A stretch of DNA of 37,999 bases, from NCBI GenBank assembly GCA_038230835.1, contig JBBRMM010000029.1, positions 1 to 37,999 of the forward strand, in the 5' to 3' direction. Positions 14,981 through 23,098 of this stretch are shown one piece after another (position 1 is the first letter of the stretch; each line of letters opens with the position of its first letter). A model generated the notes under the pieces. The model had not been told where the DNA came from. It ran no database searches and saw only the letters and a list, made by a program, of their open reading frames with translations. A program made the translations under genes and the position numbers. Origin of the DNA: DASUHT01 sp038230835 (lineage in GTDB: Bacteria; Actinomycetota; Thermoleophilia; Gaiellales; JAICJC01).

Positions 14981-16873
14981 ATGCCTCGCCGCTCGACGCT
15001 TGACCTGACGCCGGCGCTGCTGGCGCCGGTGGCGACCGTATGGCTGGCCTGGCACGGGGGCGGATACACCGTGGACGATTGGGGCCCATGGGCGGTGCTC
15101 GGCCTGCTGGCACTCGCGGCGGCGGTGGTCGCCGGCCAGGGCGCGATCGGCGTGGCGCAGGCCGCCGGCCCGCTGGCTCTGGCCGGCCTCGGTGCGGCGT
15201 GCCTGTTTTCGATCGCGTGGGCGGCGTGGCCGCAGTCGGCACTCGTGGAGGGAGGCCGTTGCCTGGCCTACGCGGCGGTGATGGGGACGGCGCTCGTGGC
15301 CGGCTCGGACGAGCGAGCCCGGCGGTGGATGCTTGCCTCGGTGGGGTTGGCCTCGGCGATCTTCGCGGCGACCCTGATCGCCGACACCGCTCTGGGCGCC
15401 GACGCCGGGCGGGAGTACGCGCTGGGCCGGCTGGTCGGCTCGATCGGGTATGGCGGCGGGATCGCTGCCGTGCTTGCGATCGGGGTGTGGCCGCTGCTCG
15501 CGCTGGCGGCCGATCGAGGGCTGCACGCGGCGCTGCGGGTCGCTGCGGGAGCTGCCGCGGGGGCCGCTGGAGCGCTGGTCGTGCCCACCGGTGCTCGAGC
15601 AGCCGTGCTCGCGCTGGTGGTGTCCGGCGTGGTGTTCGTGCTGCTCAGTCCGTCACCGGCGCGGGCCGGCTGGCTTGCCGCGGGCGGTGGGCTGGGAATC
15701 GCCGGCACCTGGAGCTCGCTGAACGCGGCCTACCCCTTCTCAGCCGGGGTCGCAGAGGTGCACACAGCCGGTCGGGCGGCGATCGCGGTGGCGCTGGTCG
15801 AGGCTGTGTTCGTCGGCATCGCGTTGGCGGCGGAACGCTGGCTGCTGCCGGCCGGCCGACCCCGGCGGATGCTCGTTTCGGGACTCGTGGGGATGCTCGT
15901 GCTGGTGGTGCTGGCGGCGGGCGTGCGCGGGTACCAGGCGACCGGCGGCGACCCGGCCGGTTGGCTGGCCGCACGCTGGCACCAGTTCACCCACGAAGGC
16001 AACCCCTATCGTGGCAATACTCGATTCACGTCGGTGGGCGGGGGGCGCTACGACCTGTGGCGGGTGGCGGTGGCGACCTTCCACGCACACCCTCTGGACG
16101 GCGTCGGCGGCGGTAGCTTCGGCTACGCCTACGACCGTCTCGGCCGCTCAGCCGCCCAACCTCTGCAGGCGCACAGCGAGCCGCTGGAGGTGTTGGCCAC
16201 CCTGGGAGCACCGGGCGGGGTTCTGCTCGCGCTGGGGTTGGGTCTCCCTCTTGTGGCCGCGGCTTCGACCCGGCTCCGCGGGGCGGCTCCGGGAGAGCAG
16301 TGGGTGGCGGCGGGAGCCGGCGCGGGGTTGGCCTACTTCGTCGCGCACAGTTCGGTGGACTGGATCTGGCACATCGCCGCGGACGCCGTTCCGGCAATGG
16401 TGCTGGCCGGTGTGTGCCTGGCCGGCCTACCGGCCGGACGCCGGATGCCGCAATCTCGCCGGCTGGGCGCGGCGGTCGTGTTGGCCGCGATCGCGGCCGC
16501 GGCGGTCGTGGTGGCTCCGGCGACGCTCGCCCAGCGCTACCTGCTTCGCTCCTACGCCGAGCCGCTGCCCGCGGCGCTGCACGATGCTGACCGGGCGGCG
16601 AGCTTCGACCTGCTGTCGGGCCGACCGGCACTGGCCCGAGCTCGGGCCGAGCTCTCGGCTGGCAACGCCGCTGCGGCGCTGGCCGACGCCCGGGCAGCCG
16701 TCGCCGCCGAGCCGCGGTTGTGGGTCGGCTGGGAACTCGAGCAGGTGGCGGCCGGTCGGGTCGGGGACATGGCCGCCGCGCGGGCAGCGGCGGAACATGT
16801 GCAGGAGCTCAACCCGTACCTGCCGGTACGGCTGCGCTCGGCGGTCCCTCCCTCCGCGTACGACCACTACTGA
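14981..16873 (+). CDS. O-antigen ligase / Wzy-type polymerase membrane protein with C-terminal TPR-like tail
   Basis: About 630 aa. Many hydrophobic helices over residues 10-500, with a large periplasmic-type loop around residues 320-390 (THEGNPYRGNTRFTSVGGGRYDLWRVAVATFHAHPLDGVGGGSFGYAY), the hallmark of Wzy_C/O-antigen ligase proteins. The soluble C-terminus (ARARAELSAGNAAAALADARAAVAAEP...) looks like TPR helices. Family members join or polymerise undecaprenyl-linked glycans; the target glycan is unknown and no glycosyltransferase genes are nearby. ATG 14981 is preferred over the GTG two codons upstream. It is divergent from the two-component operon. Confidence 0.82.
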   Translation: MPRRSTLDLTPALLAPVATVWLAWHGGGYTVDDWGPWAVLGLLALAAAVVAGQGAIGVAQAAGPLALAGLGAACLFSIAWAAWPQSALVEGGRCLAYAAVMGTALVAGSDERARRWMLASVGLASAIFAATLIADTALGADAGREYALGRLVGSIGYGGGIAAVLAIGVWPLLALAADRGLHAALRVAAGAAAGAAGALVVPTGARAAVLALVVSGVVFVLLSPSPARAGWLAAGGGLGIAGTWSSLNAAYPFSAGVAEVHTAGRAAIAVALVEAVFVGIALAAERWLLPAGRPRRMLVSGLVGMLVLVVLAAGVRGYQATGGDPAGWLAARWHQFTHEGNPYRGNTRFTSVGGGRYDLWRVAVATFHAHPLDGVGGGSFGYAYDRLGRSAAQPLQAHSEPLEVLATLGAPGGVLLALGLGLPLVAAASTRLRGAAPGEQWVAAGAGAGLAYFVAHSSVDWIWHIAADAVPAMVLAGVCLAGLPAGRRMPQSRRLGAAVVLAAIAAAAVVVAPATLAQRYLLRSYAEPLPAALHDADRAASFDLLSGRPALARARAELSAGNAAAALADARAAVAAEPRLWVGWELEQVAAGRVGDMAAARAAAEHVQELNPYLPVRLRSAVPPSAYDHY

Positions 16874-16976
16874 GCACGGTTACTCGACGTCGTGCAACGA
16901 GGCGGATGCTCGCCACGATCCGCCGGCCGCCGCCTGCGGTAGCGTGCAGCGTCTCATCCGGAGCAAGGAGGATTCG

Positions 16977-17459
16977 ATGATCGACGCGACCAAGAAGGAG
17001 ATCTCCGTCAGCGGCGGTACCGCGCCTGGGGAGATCGGCAATCTGACCGCCCGCTTCATCCTTCCCGGTGCTGGCTCGTTCGGGCGCGACAAGGGCGTTC
17101 CCTTCGGTAGCGCCACCCACGCCGCGGTGTCCTACACCCGAGATCGGAGCGTCGTCGAGCAGACGGTTACGGTGACCGAGGCGGTGGCGCTGGTCGAGCA
17201 GGCGCAGAAGGATGGCGAGGCGGCTGCCGCGCGCTCCGCGGCCGCCCGGGAGCACGAGCAGGCAGCGATCGAGGAGACCAAGCACAAGCTGGCCGAGCTC
17301 GCGTGCCCGATCTGCGGCTGCCGGGAATTCGACGAGCAGATCGGGCGCGAAGACAGTCAGTGGGGCGCGACCACCCTGCGCATGAAGCTCCTGATCTGCC
17401 GGCGCTGCGCGTATGTGCTCCAATTCGCGCTCGGCCGCGGCATGTTCGTCCCCGGATGA
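16977..17459 (+). CDS. Protein with central coiled coil and C-terminal zinc ribbon
   Basis: 160 aa; ATG preceded by a strong AAGGAGG (16965-16971), with a possible -10 TAGCGT at 16940-16945. The N-terminal half is Gly/Thr-rich (ISVSGGTAPGEIGNLTARFILPGAGSF). Residues about 70-105 are Ala/Glu-rich and helical (EAVALVEQAQKDGEAAAARS). The C-terminus has CPICGC and CRRC about 30 residues apart, a likely zinc ribbon, in ELACPICGCREF and LLICRRCAYVLQF. No known family is recognised. It is convergent with the LPFTG protein gene. Confidence 0.75.
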   Translation: MIDATKKEISVSGGTAPGEIGNLTARFILPGAGSFGRDKGVPFGSATHAAVSYTRDRSVVEQTVTVTEAVALVEQAQKDGEAAAARSAAAREHEQAAIEETKHKLAELACPICGCREFDEQIGREDSQWGATTLRMKLLICRRCAYVLQFALGRGMFVPG

Positions 17460-17479
17460 GTGAACCGCGGCTCAGCCGG

Positions 17480-17710
17480 TCAGCGGGGTGTGCGCCGCGA
17501 CAGCAGGCGAAGCCCGATGCCCGATCCCATCAGCACCAGGCCCGCGGCCACGTACAGGGTGAGCTCGGCGCCGGTGAAGGGGAGAGTGCCACCCCCGCCG
17601 CCGGAGCCGGTCGTGCCCTTCACGTAGGTGGTGGCGAATGCTTCTGGCGCTCCGGCCAGGGCGGCCAGCGGCCCGACAAGGAAGGCGACGATCCGGAGCG
17701 TTCGTTTCAC
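17480..17710 (-). CDS. Small LPxTG-type surface protein
   Basis: 76 aa from a GTG at 17710. Signal peptide (RIVAFLVGPLAALAGAPEAFA), a short Gly-rich linker, then LPFTG, a hydrophobic helix (LTLYVAAGLVLMGSGIGLRLL) and the basic tail SRRTPR: the classic sortase sorting signal. The mature extracellular part would be only about 20 residues, so it may be a tiny wall-attached peptide or a remnant of a larger surface protein. No sortase gene is in the window. It lies 20 bp downstream of the phosphatase gene on the same strand. Confidence 0.7.
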   Translation of the reverse strand: MKRTLRIVAFLVGPLAALAGAPEAFATTYVKGTTGSGGGGGTLPFTGAELTLYVAAGLVLMGSGIGLRLLSRRTPR

Positions 17711-17730
17711 CGTGCCGATGTTACCAGTTC

Positions 17731-18186
17731 TCAGCGCTTCGAACCCGCCCACACCTGGACGCCGTGCAATTGCCACGGCAGTGGCTTGAAGACGGGGTTC
17801 GCGGCCTGGGCGAGGCGCAGGGCGTCGGCCGGGTCGAGCCGCTGGCTGCGGGCCAGGATGGCGGTGCACACCGTGGCCGAGCGCTCGCGCCCGCCCCGAC
17901 AGTGCACGTACACGGTTTCGCCCAGCGCCACCGCCACCGCCTCGTCCAGCACCTCGGGTGGCACAGTGGACCCGTCCACGACCGCCAGCCGGTGCTCGGT
18001 GATCCCGGCCCGCTCGTACTCAGCCGCCACCAGTTCGCGCTCCCCCGACCAGTACTCGCTGTCCTGGCAGAGGTTGATGACGGCGGTCACACCTTCGTCC
18101 CGCAGGCTGGCCACATGCCGCTCGGTGTACGGCATCGGCCCGCCCAGCAGCGTCTCGGAAAGGCGTGCAAAGACGAGCCGGCTCAT
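17731..18186 (-). CDS. Dual-specificity / tyrosine-type protein phosphatase
   Basis: 151 aa. The signature HCRGGRERSAT is a clear HCx5RS phosphatase loop, preceded by the general-acid region (EHRLAVVDGSTVPPEVLDEAV) where Asp in VVDGS is the likely acid. The N-terminus LLGGPMPYTERHVASLRDEGVTAVINLCQDSEY matches DSP-like proteins. It should hydrolyse phosphotyrosine or another phosphomonoester; the substrate is unknown. The LPFTG gene follows at 20 bp and the 54-aa ORF precedes it at 24 bp. Confidence 0.85.
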   Translation of the reverse strand: MSRLVFARLSETLLGGPMPYTERHVASLRDEGVTAVINLCQDSEYWSGERELVAAEYERAGITEHRLAVVDGSTVPPEVLDEAVAVALGETVYVHCRGGRERSATVCTAILARSQRLDPADALRLAQAANPVFKPLPWQLHGVQVWAGSKR

Positions 18187-18210
18187 CCGCGGAACGGTAC
18201 CGCCGGCCGG

Positions 18211-18375
18211 TCAGGCCTGATGCAGCTCGTCGGTCATGCGTGCGGCCGCTGCGGTGCGCGCGTCGACCTGCTCGCGGAAGCGCACCTCGAGCTCCCGAGC
18301 CAGCCGGCGGTCGCGCCGCCGCTCCCGCATCTTGTGAAGGAACTTGCCCACCTCAAAAGCATGCCTGTTTCTCAT
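18211..18375 (-). CDS. Small basic, helical protein of 54 aa
   Basis: ATG at 18375, TGA at 18211-18213. The sequence is highly charged (KMRERRRDRRLARELEVR) and predicted to be one long helix. It lies 24 bp upstream of the phosphatase gene on the same strand and shares coding-like GC3, so it may head a three-gene unit. No ribosome binding site of quality and no homology are recognised. Confidence 0.45.
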   Translation of the reverse strand: MRNRHAFEVGKFLHKMRERRRDRRLARELEVRFREQVDARTAAAARMTDELHQA

Positions 18376-18449
18376 CCGAATTGCCAGCCTTTGCAGGAAT
18401 TTCCCCTGACCGACCCCGGCTCTTCACCAGCCTCGTAGACTTGGCCTCG

Positions 18450-19250
18450 ATGCTTCCCGACGGTGTGCTCGAGCTCTCGATCCGGATGGCCCACGAGGCC
18501 GGCGGGCTGCTGCTCGACCGCTTTCGCGGCCCGATCGGCGGCATCGAGACCAAGTCGAGCGCGATCGACCTGGTGAGCGAGGTAGACCGCGAGTCCGAGA
18601 AACTGCTGCGCGGGCTTATCGCCGACCACCGGCCGTGCGACGGTGTGCTGGGCGAGGAACAGGGCTCCGAGGCCGGAACGTCGGACCTGCGGTGGGTGAT
18701 AGACCCTCTGGACGGCACCACCAACTACCTCTACGGGTACCCGGCCTGGAGCGTCTCGATCGCGGTCGAGGACGCACGCGGAACGTTGATCGGAGTGGTT
18801 CGCGACCCGCTCCGCGACGAGACCTTCGTGGCTGTCCGCGGACGCGGGGCGACCATGAACGGGCTGCCGATCGCGGTCACTCGTGCCTTCGACCCCGCTG
18901 CCGCCCTGGTGGCGACGGGATTCTCGTATGGCGCCGCCGCGCGCGCGGTCCAGGCGCGCGCGCTCGACCGGGTGCTGCCTGCAGTGCGCGACCTCCGACG
19001 CGCCGGCTCGGCTGCCCTGGATCTGGCCTGGGTGGCCGCCGGCCGACTGGACGCCTTCTATGAGGTGCCGCTGATGGTCTGGGACCGGGCGGCCGGGATG
19101 CTGCTCGTCCGCGAGGCGGGCGGCGGCACCTCGACGCTCCCGCCGATCGACTCCGGCGGCGCCGACGGCGTGCTGGCTGCTGCACCGCGCCTGCACGACC
19201 CTCTGCGGCGTCTGGTCAGCTCGGCGCTGCGTTCTTCGGCGAACGCCTAG
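18450..19250 (+). CDS. Inositol monophosphatase family protein
   Basis: 266 aa. Metal and phosphate motifs in order: LGEEQG (Glu of the first metal site), WVIDPLDGTTNYLYG (DPxDGT) and MVWDRAAGMLLVREAGG (WDxAAG). The family dephosphorylates inositol phosphates, histidinol phosphate, PAP or fructose bisphosphate; general SuhB/IMPase is the safest call. ATG 18450 lies 8 nt after TAGACT (18436-18441), a likely -10 element giving a near-leaderless mRNA. The open frame upstream of 18450 lacks homology. It is divergent from the 54-aa ORF and phosphatase. Confidence 0.88.
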   Translation: MLPDGVLELSIRMAHEAGGLLLDRFRGPIGGIETKSSAIDLVSEVDRESEKLLRGLIADHRPCDGVLGEEQGSEAGTSDLRWVIDPLDGTTNYLYGYPAWSVSIAVEDARGTLIGVVRDPLRDETFVAVRGRGATMNGLPIAVTRAFDPAAALVATGFSYGAAARAVQARALDRVLPAVRDLRRAGSAALDLAWVAAGRLDAFYEVPLMVWDRAAGMLLVREAGGGTSTLPPIDSGGADGVLAAAPRLHDPLRRLVSSALRSSANA

Positions 19251-19259
19251 GAGATCGTC

Positions 19260-19318
19260 TACACTTGACGAAACCGCGGGTTGCGTCGCCTGTCCAGGCG
19301 CCCGAACAGCCCGCGGTT
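19260..19318 (+). promoter_or_regulatory. -10 element and structured leader of the helicase gene
   Basis: TACACT (19260-19265) predicts a transcript start near 19272. From there AACCGCGGG (19272-19280) pairs perfectly with CCCGCGGTT (19310-19318), with a nested CGCCTG-TC-CAGGCG hairpin inside. The structure ends 10 nt before the ATG at 19329, which has no obvious Shine-Dalgarno, so it could affect mRNA stability or translation. Confidence 0.45.
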
Positions 19319-19328
19319 GGCAGACCTG

Positions 19329-22300
19329 ATGACACTTCGCTTCGAGGCCGACCTTGAGGCGGTCGCCAACACCGCGTCGGAATGGTGTGGCGAACCGCTA
19401 CTGCACCCTGGTGAGGACGCCGCTACGGCACTCGCCCCGGGAACCGTGCGCCGCGCGGCGCTGGACGCTGCGCTTGCCGAGATGCAGCGCGGATTGGTCG
19501 AGCCCAGCTACGAGTGGCTGCGCGATTACGCGCTGGTGCTCGGGCTGGAGCGGGTGCTGTCGGACCCGCAGCCCAAGCTGGCCTCCGGGACCACGCTGCG
19601 GCGTCACCAGGTGGATGCCCTGGCCGGCCAGCTGGCCGCGCTGATCGGCGACCTGCAGCGACCCGAGGATGTGGTCGACGACGAGGACGACGAGGACGAC
19701 GACGAGGAGCCCGGCGAGATCGAAGAGGACATCGAGCCGGCGGACGCGTTCGTGGACGACGAGGAGTTCGAAGACGAAGACGACGACGACGACGACGACG
19801 AGGACGACCTCCTCGATCTCGACCCGGATCTGGATCCGTCAGCGGCCCCCGACGCGCTCGAGCTGCACGACCCGGCGGTGGCGGTGGTCGTGGTGGACGA
19901 CGACGAGGAGCTGAACGGCGAGGACGCGCCGCCCGACCCGGGCGCGCGCCGCCGCTACCGCTTCAAGCACCCCACCGCATCGGGCAAGACGATCGCCGCC
20001 GGCGGCTTCGTGGACGCCGCCCGCGCCACCGGGGTGCTGATCCTCACCCACCGCCGGCTGCTGGTCGACCAGTTCACCCGTGACCTGACCAAGGAGGGAT
20101 ACGCGAGCCGCCTACACAAGCAGGTGCTGGTCGGCGAGCCGACACCCAAGCCGCCGCCGCTCACCATCAACACCTACTCGTGGTTCATCAAGCACTACAC
20201 CGATATCAAGCCCGGTGTGTACGGGGTGGTCGTGTGCGACGAGGCGCATACCGCGCTGGGCGAGAAGACCGCGGCCGCCATCCGCGCTTTCTCCGATCCG
20301 GTGTACATCGGCATGACCGCCACCGACCAGCTGCTGCAGAAGCATGTGGGTGATGTGTTCCCGGCCGAGGTGGCCGACTTCCCACTGGCCGAGGCGGTGC
20401 GCCGAGGAGTTGTGGCGCCGCTTCGCTGTGTGCGCGTGCGCCCGATCGCGTCGCTGCGCACCGTCGAGATCGTGGGCGGCGACTACGATCAGGGCCAGCT
20501 GGCCACCGCTCTCGACCTCGACCCGCTGAACCTCGCGGCCGCCGACCTCTACCAGAGCCGCTTCGGCGACACACCGGGGATCGTCTACGCGGCAGGTGTC
20601 GACCACGCCGAGCGGGTGGCGGCCTCGATGCGGGCGATCGGACTGGCGGCGGCGGCCGTCTCGGGCCGCACGCCTCCCCGCGAGCTGGCCGAGACGCTGG
20701 GTGCGTACGAGCGCGGCGACATCAACGTGCTGGTCAATGCCCAGATCCTGGCCGAGGGCTGGAACGCGCCCCGAGCAACCATCTGCATGCACCTGGCGCC
20801 CACCGCCAGCCGGCGCGTGTATCAACAGCGGGTGGGCCGGATCATGCGCTTGCACCGCCGTAAGGAAGCGGGTGTGGTGGTCGACTTCGCCGAGCCGGGC
20901 GCGCCGCACACCGAGCGCACGATCACGCTGCACTCGCTGCTGGGCGTGGACGCCTACCGCCCCGGTGGCCTGGTCACTCCGCCCCCTCCCCGCCGCCGGC
21001 GGCGCCGCAAACCGGCCAAGGCGGTGATCAAGGAGGCCGCGTGGATCGTCCCTGTGTCCGACGATCCGGAGCGGCGAATCGGCGTCATCGCGGCACTGTG
21101 GAAGCTGGTGGACGCATCCAAGCTGGCCCTCGACGAGCAGCGGGCATGGGCGGTGGTCGCGGCGCGTGCCGTCACCCCGGCAGACGTGCAGCAGCTGGCC
21201 GAGCGGATCACAGGCCTGTACCCGGAGGCGCGCGAGCTCTTCCTGTACACCTGCTCGGCGGAGAACCGCCACCGCAGGCTGCGGTTGACTGCACTGGGCG
21301 ACCTGGCCTCACAGCGCCCGAGCCAGACGGTGTTTGCGATGGCGTGCCGGCTGGTCGAGGCTGCGCCGCCGTGGCAGCAGGATCGCGGCCAGGGCGCCCG
21401 GGTGCTGCTGCTCGCGATGGGCGACGGCAAGATCCAGGCTCCGCCGGACCGGATCGTCACGTGGACGTGGCAGCTGGCCCGTGCGGCGCGCGACCATCAG
21501 TACCGCTATGCGGGGTCGCACGTGCCCGACGGACGCAGCCTGCTGGGTGCCCTGGCCGGCGCCGGGTCGGAGGCGGCGCACACTGAGGCGGCGGTGCGTC
21601 TGGCGACGATCGCGCGCCGGTCGCCGCTCGAGGCGGGGGCGGCGATCCTGGCCGTGGCATCCCCGCGCCGGGGGTCGAAAGCCGAGCAGATGGTCGACGT
21701 CGCCCGCCGTGAGCTGTCCGAGGACCCGCTGCGGCTGGCGGCTGCGCTCGGCTCGAACATCCCCGCCCCGCTGCCGCGTACCAAGGCTGCCAAGCGCTCC
21801 AAGCGCAAGGCTGAGAGCGAGCGTGGGCAGTCGGTGTCGTTCAACGGCGCCGTTGTCGGCTCGACCCCGCCGGCGGTCAAGGTCAGCAGCACCGGCGAGG
21901 GCTTGGAGGTCGAGGTGGCTCCAGCGGTGGCCGTGCGGCTGCGCGACGACGCCGACGGAGTCGTGCGCGAGCGGCTGGGTGGCGAGCGGCCGCTGGTGTG
22001 GCGGCTGGCCGGCGGCGAGCAACGGCATGCGAGTGCCATCGAGGCGCGCGCCGCGGCCGCCCTGTCCGCTCCTCTGCAGGTGGCGGTTGCGAAACTGCTG
22101 AACGAGCCTGAGCGCTCCGACCGGATCGCTCGGATCGATGTCGACGGCGCCGGACTGGTGCTCGCGCTGGAGCGCGACGAGGCCGAGGTGCTGGCCGACG
22201 ACGCCGCCCGCAGGGTGCTCGCCCAGCTCAAGGGCGCCGGTGTCCGCGGGCGGGTGCGAGTGGAATTCGAGGTCCGCTCGCCGGAGGGCGAGCCCACCCG

Positions 22301-22475
22301 CGACTCGAGGCCGGGAGCTGTGCGCAAGATCGCCCGCGGTGAGCCGGTGGGGGCATCGCCGGAGCGCCGCGACCGGCGGCGGAGAAGCCGCGGCCGCGGT
22401 CGCAAGCGCCCTGCCGACGAGCCGGTCGTGGGCGAGGCGGTCGCGACCGACAGCGTGGCCGAGGCGAGCGCCTAG
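19329..22475 (+). CDS. Large SF2 DEAD/DEAH-box helicase with acidic insert
   Basis: 1048 aa from ATG 19329; an in-frame TTG at 19281 is possible but lies in the leader hairpin. The helicase core is reminiscent of restriction-type/XPB-like SF2 proteins: motif I HPTASGKT (about residue 215), Ia ILTHRRLL, II VCDEAHT (about 302), III GMTAT, V ILAEGWNAPRA and VI QQRVGRIMRLHR (about 498). Between the N-terminal region (HQVDAL) and motif I sits an acidic segment of about 85 residues, rich in Asp/Glu and encoded by GAC/GAG runs (19668-19815, 19890-19925). The C-terminal half has helical repeats, then a basic tail (RRRRSRGRGRKR). Likely role is DNA or RNA remodelling; no partner nuclease or methylase is near, so restriction is not supported. 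Confidence 0.85.
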   Translation: MTLRFEADLEAVANTASEWCGEPLLHPGEDAATALAPGTVRRAALDAALAEMQRGLVEPSYEWLRDYALVLGLERVLSDPQPKLASGTTLRRHQVDALAGQLAALIGDLQRPEDVVDDEDDEDDDEEPGEIEEDIEPADAFVDDEEFEDEDDDDDDDEDDLLDLDPDLDPSAAPDALELHDPAVAVVVVDDDEELNGEDAPPDPGARRRYRFKHPTASGKTIAAGGFVDAARATGVLILTHRRLLVDQFTRDLTKEGYASRLHKQVLVGEPTPKPPPLTINTYSWFIKHYTDIKPGVYGVVVCDEAHTALGEKTAAAIRAFSDPVYIGMTATDQLLQKHVGDVFPAEVADFPLAEAVRRGVVAPLRCVRVRPIASLRTVEIVGGDYDQGQLATALDLDPLNLAAADLYQSRFGDTPGIVYAAGVDHAERVAASMRAIGLAAAAVSGRTPPRELAETLGAYERGDINVLVNAQILAEGWNAPRATICMHLAPTASRRVYQQRVGRIMRLHRRKEAGVVVDFAEPGAPHTERTITLHSLLGVDAYRPGGLVTPPPPRRRRRRKPAKAVIKEAAWIVPVSDDPERRIGVIAALWKLVDASKLALDEQRAWAVVAARAVTPADVQQLAERITGLYPEARELFLYTCSAENRHRRLRLTALGDLASQRPSQTVFAMACRLVEAAPPWQQDRGQGARVLLLAMGDGKIQAPPDRIVTWTWQLARAARDHQYRYAGSHVPDGRSLLGALAGAGSEAAHTEAAVRLATIARRSPLEAGAAILAVASPRRGSKAEQMVDVARRELSEDPLRLAAALGSNIPAPLPRTKAAKRSKRKAESERGQSVSFNGAVVGSTPPAVKVSSTGEGLEVEVAPAVAVRLRDDADGVVRERLGGERPLVWRLAGGEQRHASAIEARAAAALSAPLQVAVAKLLNEPERSDRIARIDVDGAGLVLALERDEAEVLADDAARRVLAQLKGAGVRGRVRVEFEVRSPEGEPTRDSRPGAVRKIARGEPVGASPERRDRRRRSRGRGRKRPADEPVVGEAVATDSVAEASA

Positions 22476-22561
22476 GAAGGCGGGCCCTGGGGCGCCGAAG
22501 GCGTCGGTTTGCGCGCGGGTGAACCACCGGAAATTCTGTGGCGAATCGTCCGTTTTTGCCC

Positions 22562-22663
22562 TACACTGGGCGCGTGCGGCCGCCGTTCGACCGCATGAAC
22601 GTGCGTGTGGGACCGTGGAACAGCGTTACCTGCGTCGTTCAAACACTCGACCAGGAGCGCAAC
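22562..22663 (+). promoter_or_regulatory. Promoter and long 5' UTR of the cold shock gene
   Basis: TACACT (22562-22567) is a good -10 candidate; the predicted leader is about 90 nt, long for this window where leaders are mostly absent. Long leaders are typical of cold shock genes and often control translation. The rest of the gap (22476-22561) shows nothing definite. Confidence 0.4.
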
Positions 22664-22870
22664 ATGGCCACTGGCACCGTCAAATGGTTCTCGCAGGCGA
22701 AGGGCTTTGGATTCATCCAGCCCGAAGACGGCGGAGCCGATCTCTTCATCCACTTCTCCAACATCTCGGGGTCGGGCTTCCGCAACCTCGAGGAGGGGCA
22801 GAAGGTGGAGTACGAGCCCCAGGAGGGCCGCAAGGGTATGGAGGCGACCAACGTCACCGTGCTCGGGTAA
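22664..22870 (+). CDS. Cold shock protein (CspA family)
   Basis: 68 aa. RNP1 KGFGFIQP and RNP2 LFIHFSNI are both present in a full-length single cold-shock domain (MATGTVKWFSQAKGFGFIQP at the N-terminus). It binds single-stranded RNA/DNA and prevents RNA secondary structure. The ATG has an AGGAGCG site upstream. IF-1 follows 9 bp later; a -10-like TAACGT overlaps this gene's stop codon, so infA may have its own promoter. Confidence 0.95.
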   Translation: MATGTVKWFSQAKGFGFIQPEDGGADLFIHFSNISGSGFRNLEEGQKVEYEPQEGRKGMEATNVTVLG

Positions 22871-22879
22871 CGTCTAGAC

Positions 22880-23098
22880 GTGGTCAAGGAAGAGACGATC
22901 GAGGTCGAGGGTGAGGTCACCGAGGCCCTGCCCAACACCATGTTCCGAGTGCAGCTCGACAACGGGCACTCGGTGCTCGGTCACATATCCGGCAAGATGC
23001 GCCGCTACTACATCCGCATCCTGCCCGGCGACCGGGTGAAGGTCGAGCTCTCGCCCTACGACCTGACCCGCGGCCGCATCACCTACCGCTTCAAGTAA
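22880..23098 (+). CDS. infA: Translation initiation factor IF-1
   Basis: 72 aa, GTG start. The sequence is a near-perfect family match: EVEGEVTEALPNTMFRVQLD, LGHISGKMRRYYIRILPGDR, VELSPYDLTRGRITYRFK. It binds the 30S A site and helps initiation. infA usually sits in the spc/alpha ribosomal operon; here it follows cspA and no ribosomal genes are near, so it may be a second copy or a relocated gene. A TAACGT at 22868-22873, 6 nt before the GTG, could drive a leaderless transcript. Its 3' end overlaps the convergent gene by 8 bp. Confidence 0.96.
   Translation: MVKEETIEVEGEVTEALPNTMFRVQLDNGHSVLGHISGKMRRYYIRILPGDRVKVELSPYDLTRGRITYRFK

Noticed and set aside
12620..15069. Longer response regulator starting near 15069
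   Set aside because: The extra N-terminal sequence has no similarity to receivers and would cover the ligase gene start and the divergent promoter.
16011..16976. Open frame upstream of and in frame with the zinc-ribbon gene
   Set aside because: It lies inside the ligase-like gene in another frame and is Ser/Arg/Trp-rich; the strong ribosome binding site at 16965-16971 fixes the real start.
19668..19815. GAC/GAG run as a microsatellite or CRISPR-like repeat
   Set aside because: It is an in-frame acidic coding segment without regular spacers or equal-length units.
19329..22475. Restriction or defence-system helicase
   Set aside because: SF2 motifs resemble restriction subunits, but no methylase, specificity, nuclease or other defence gene is adjacent; neighbours are housekeeping genes.
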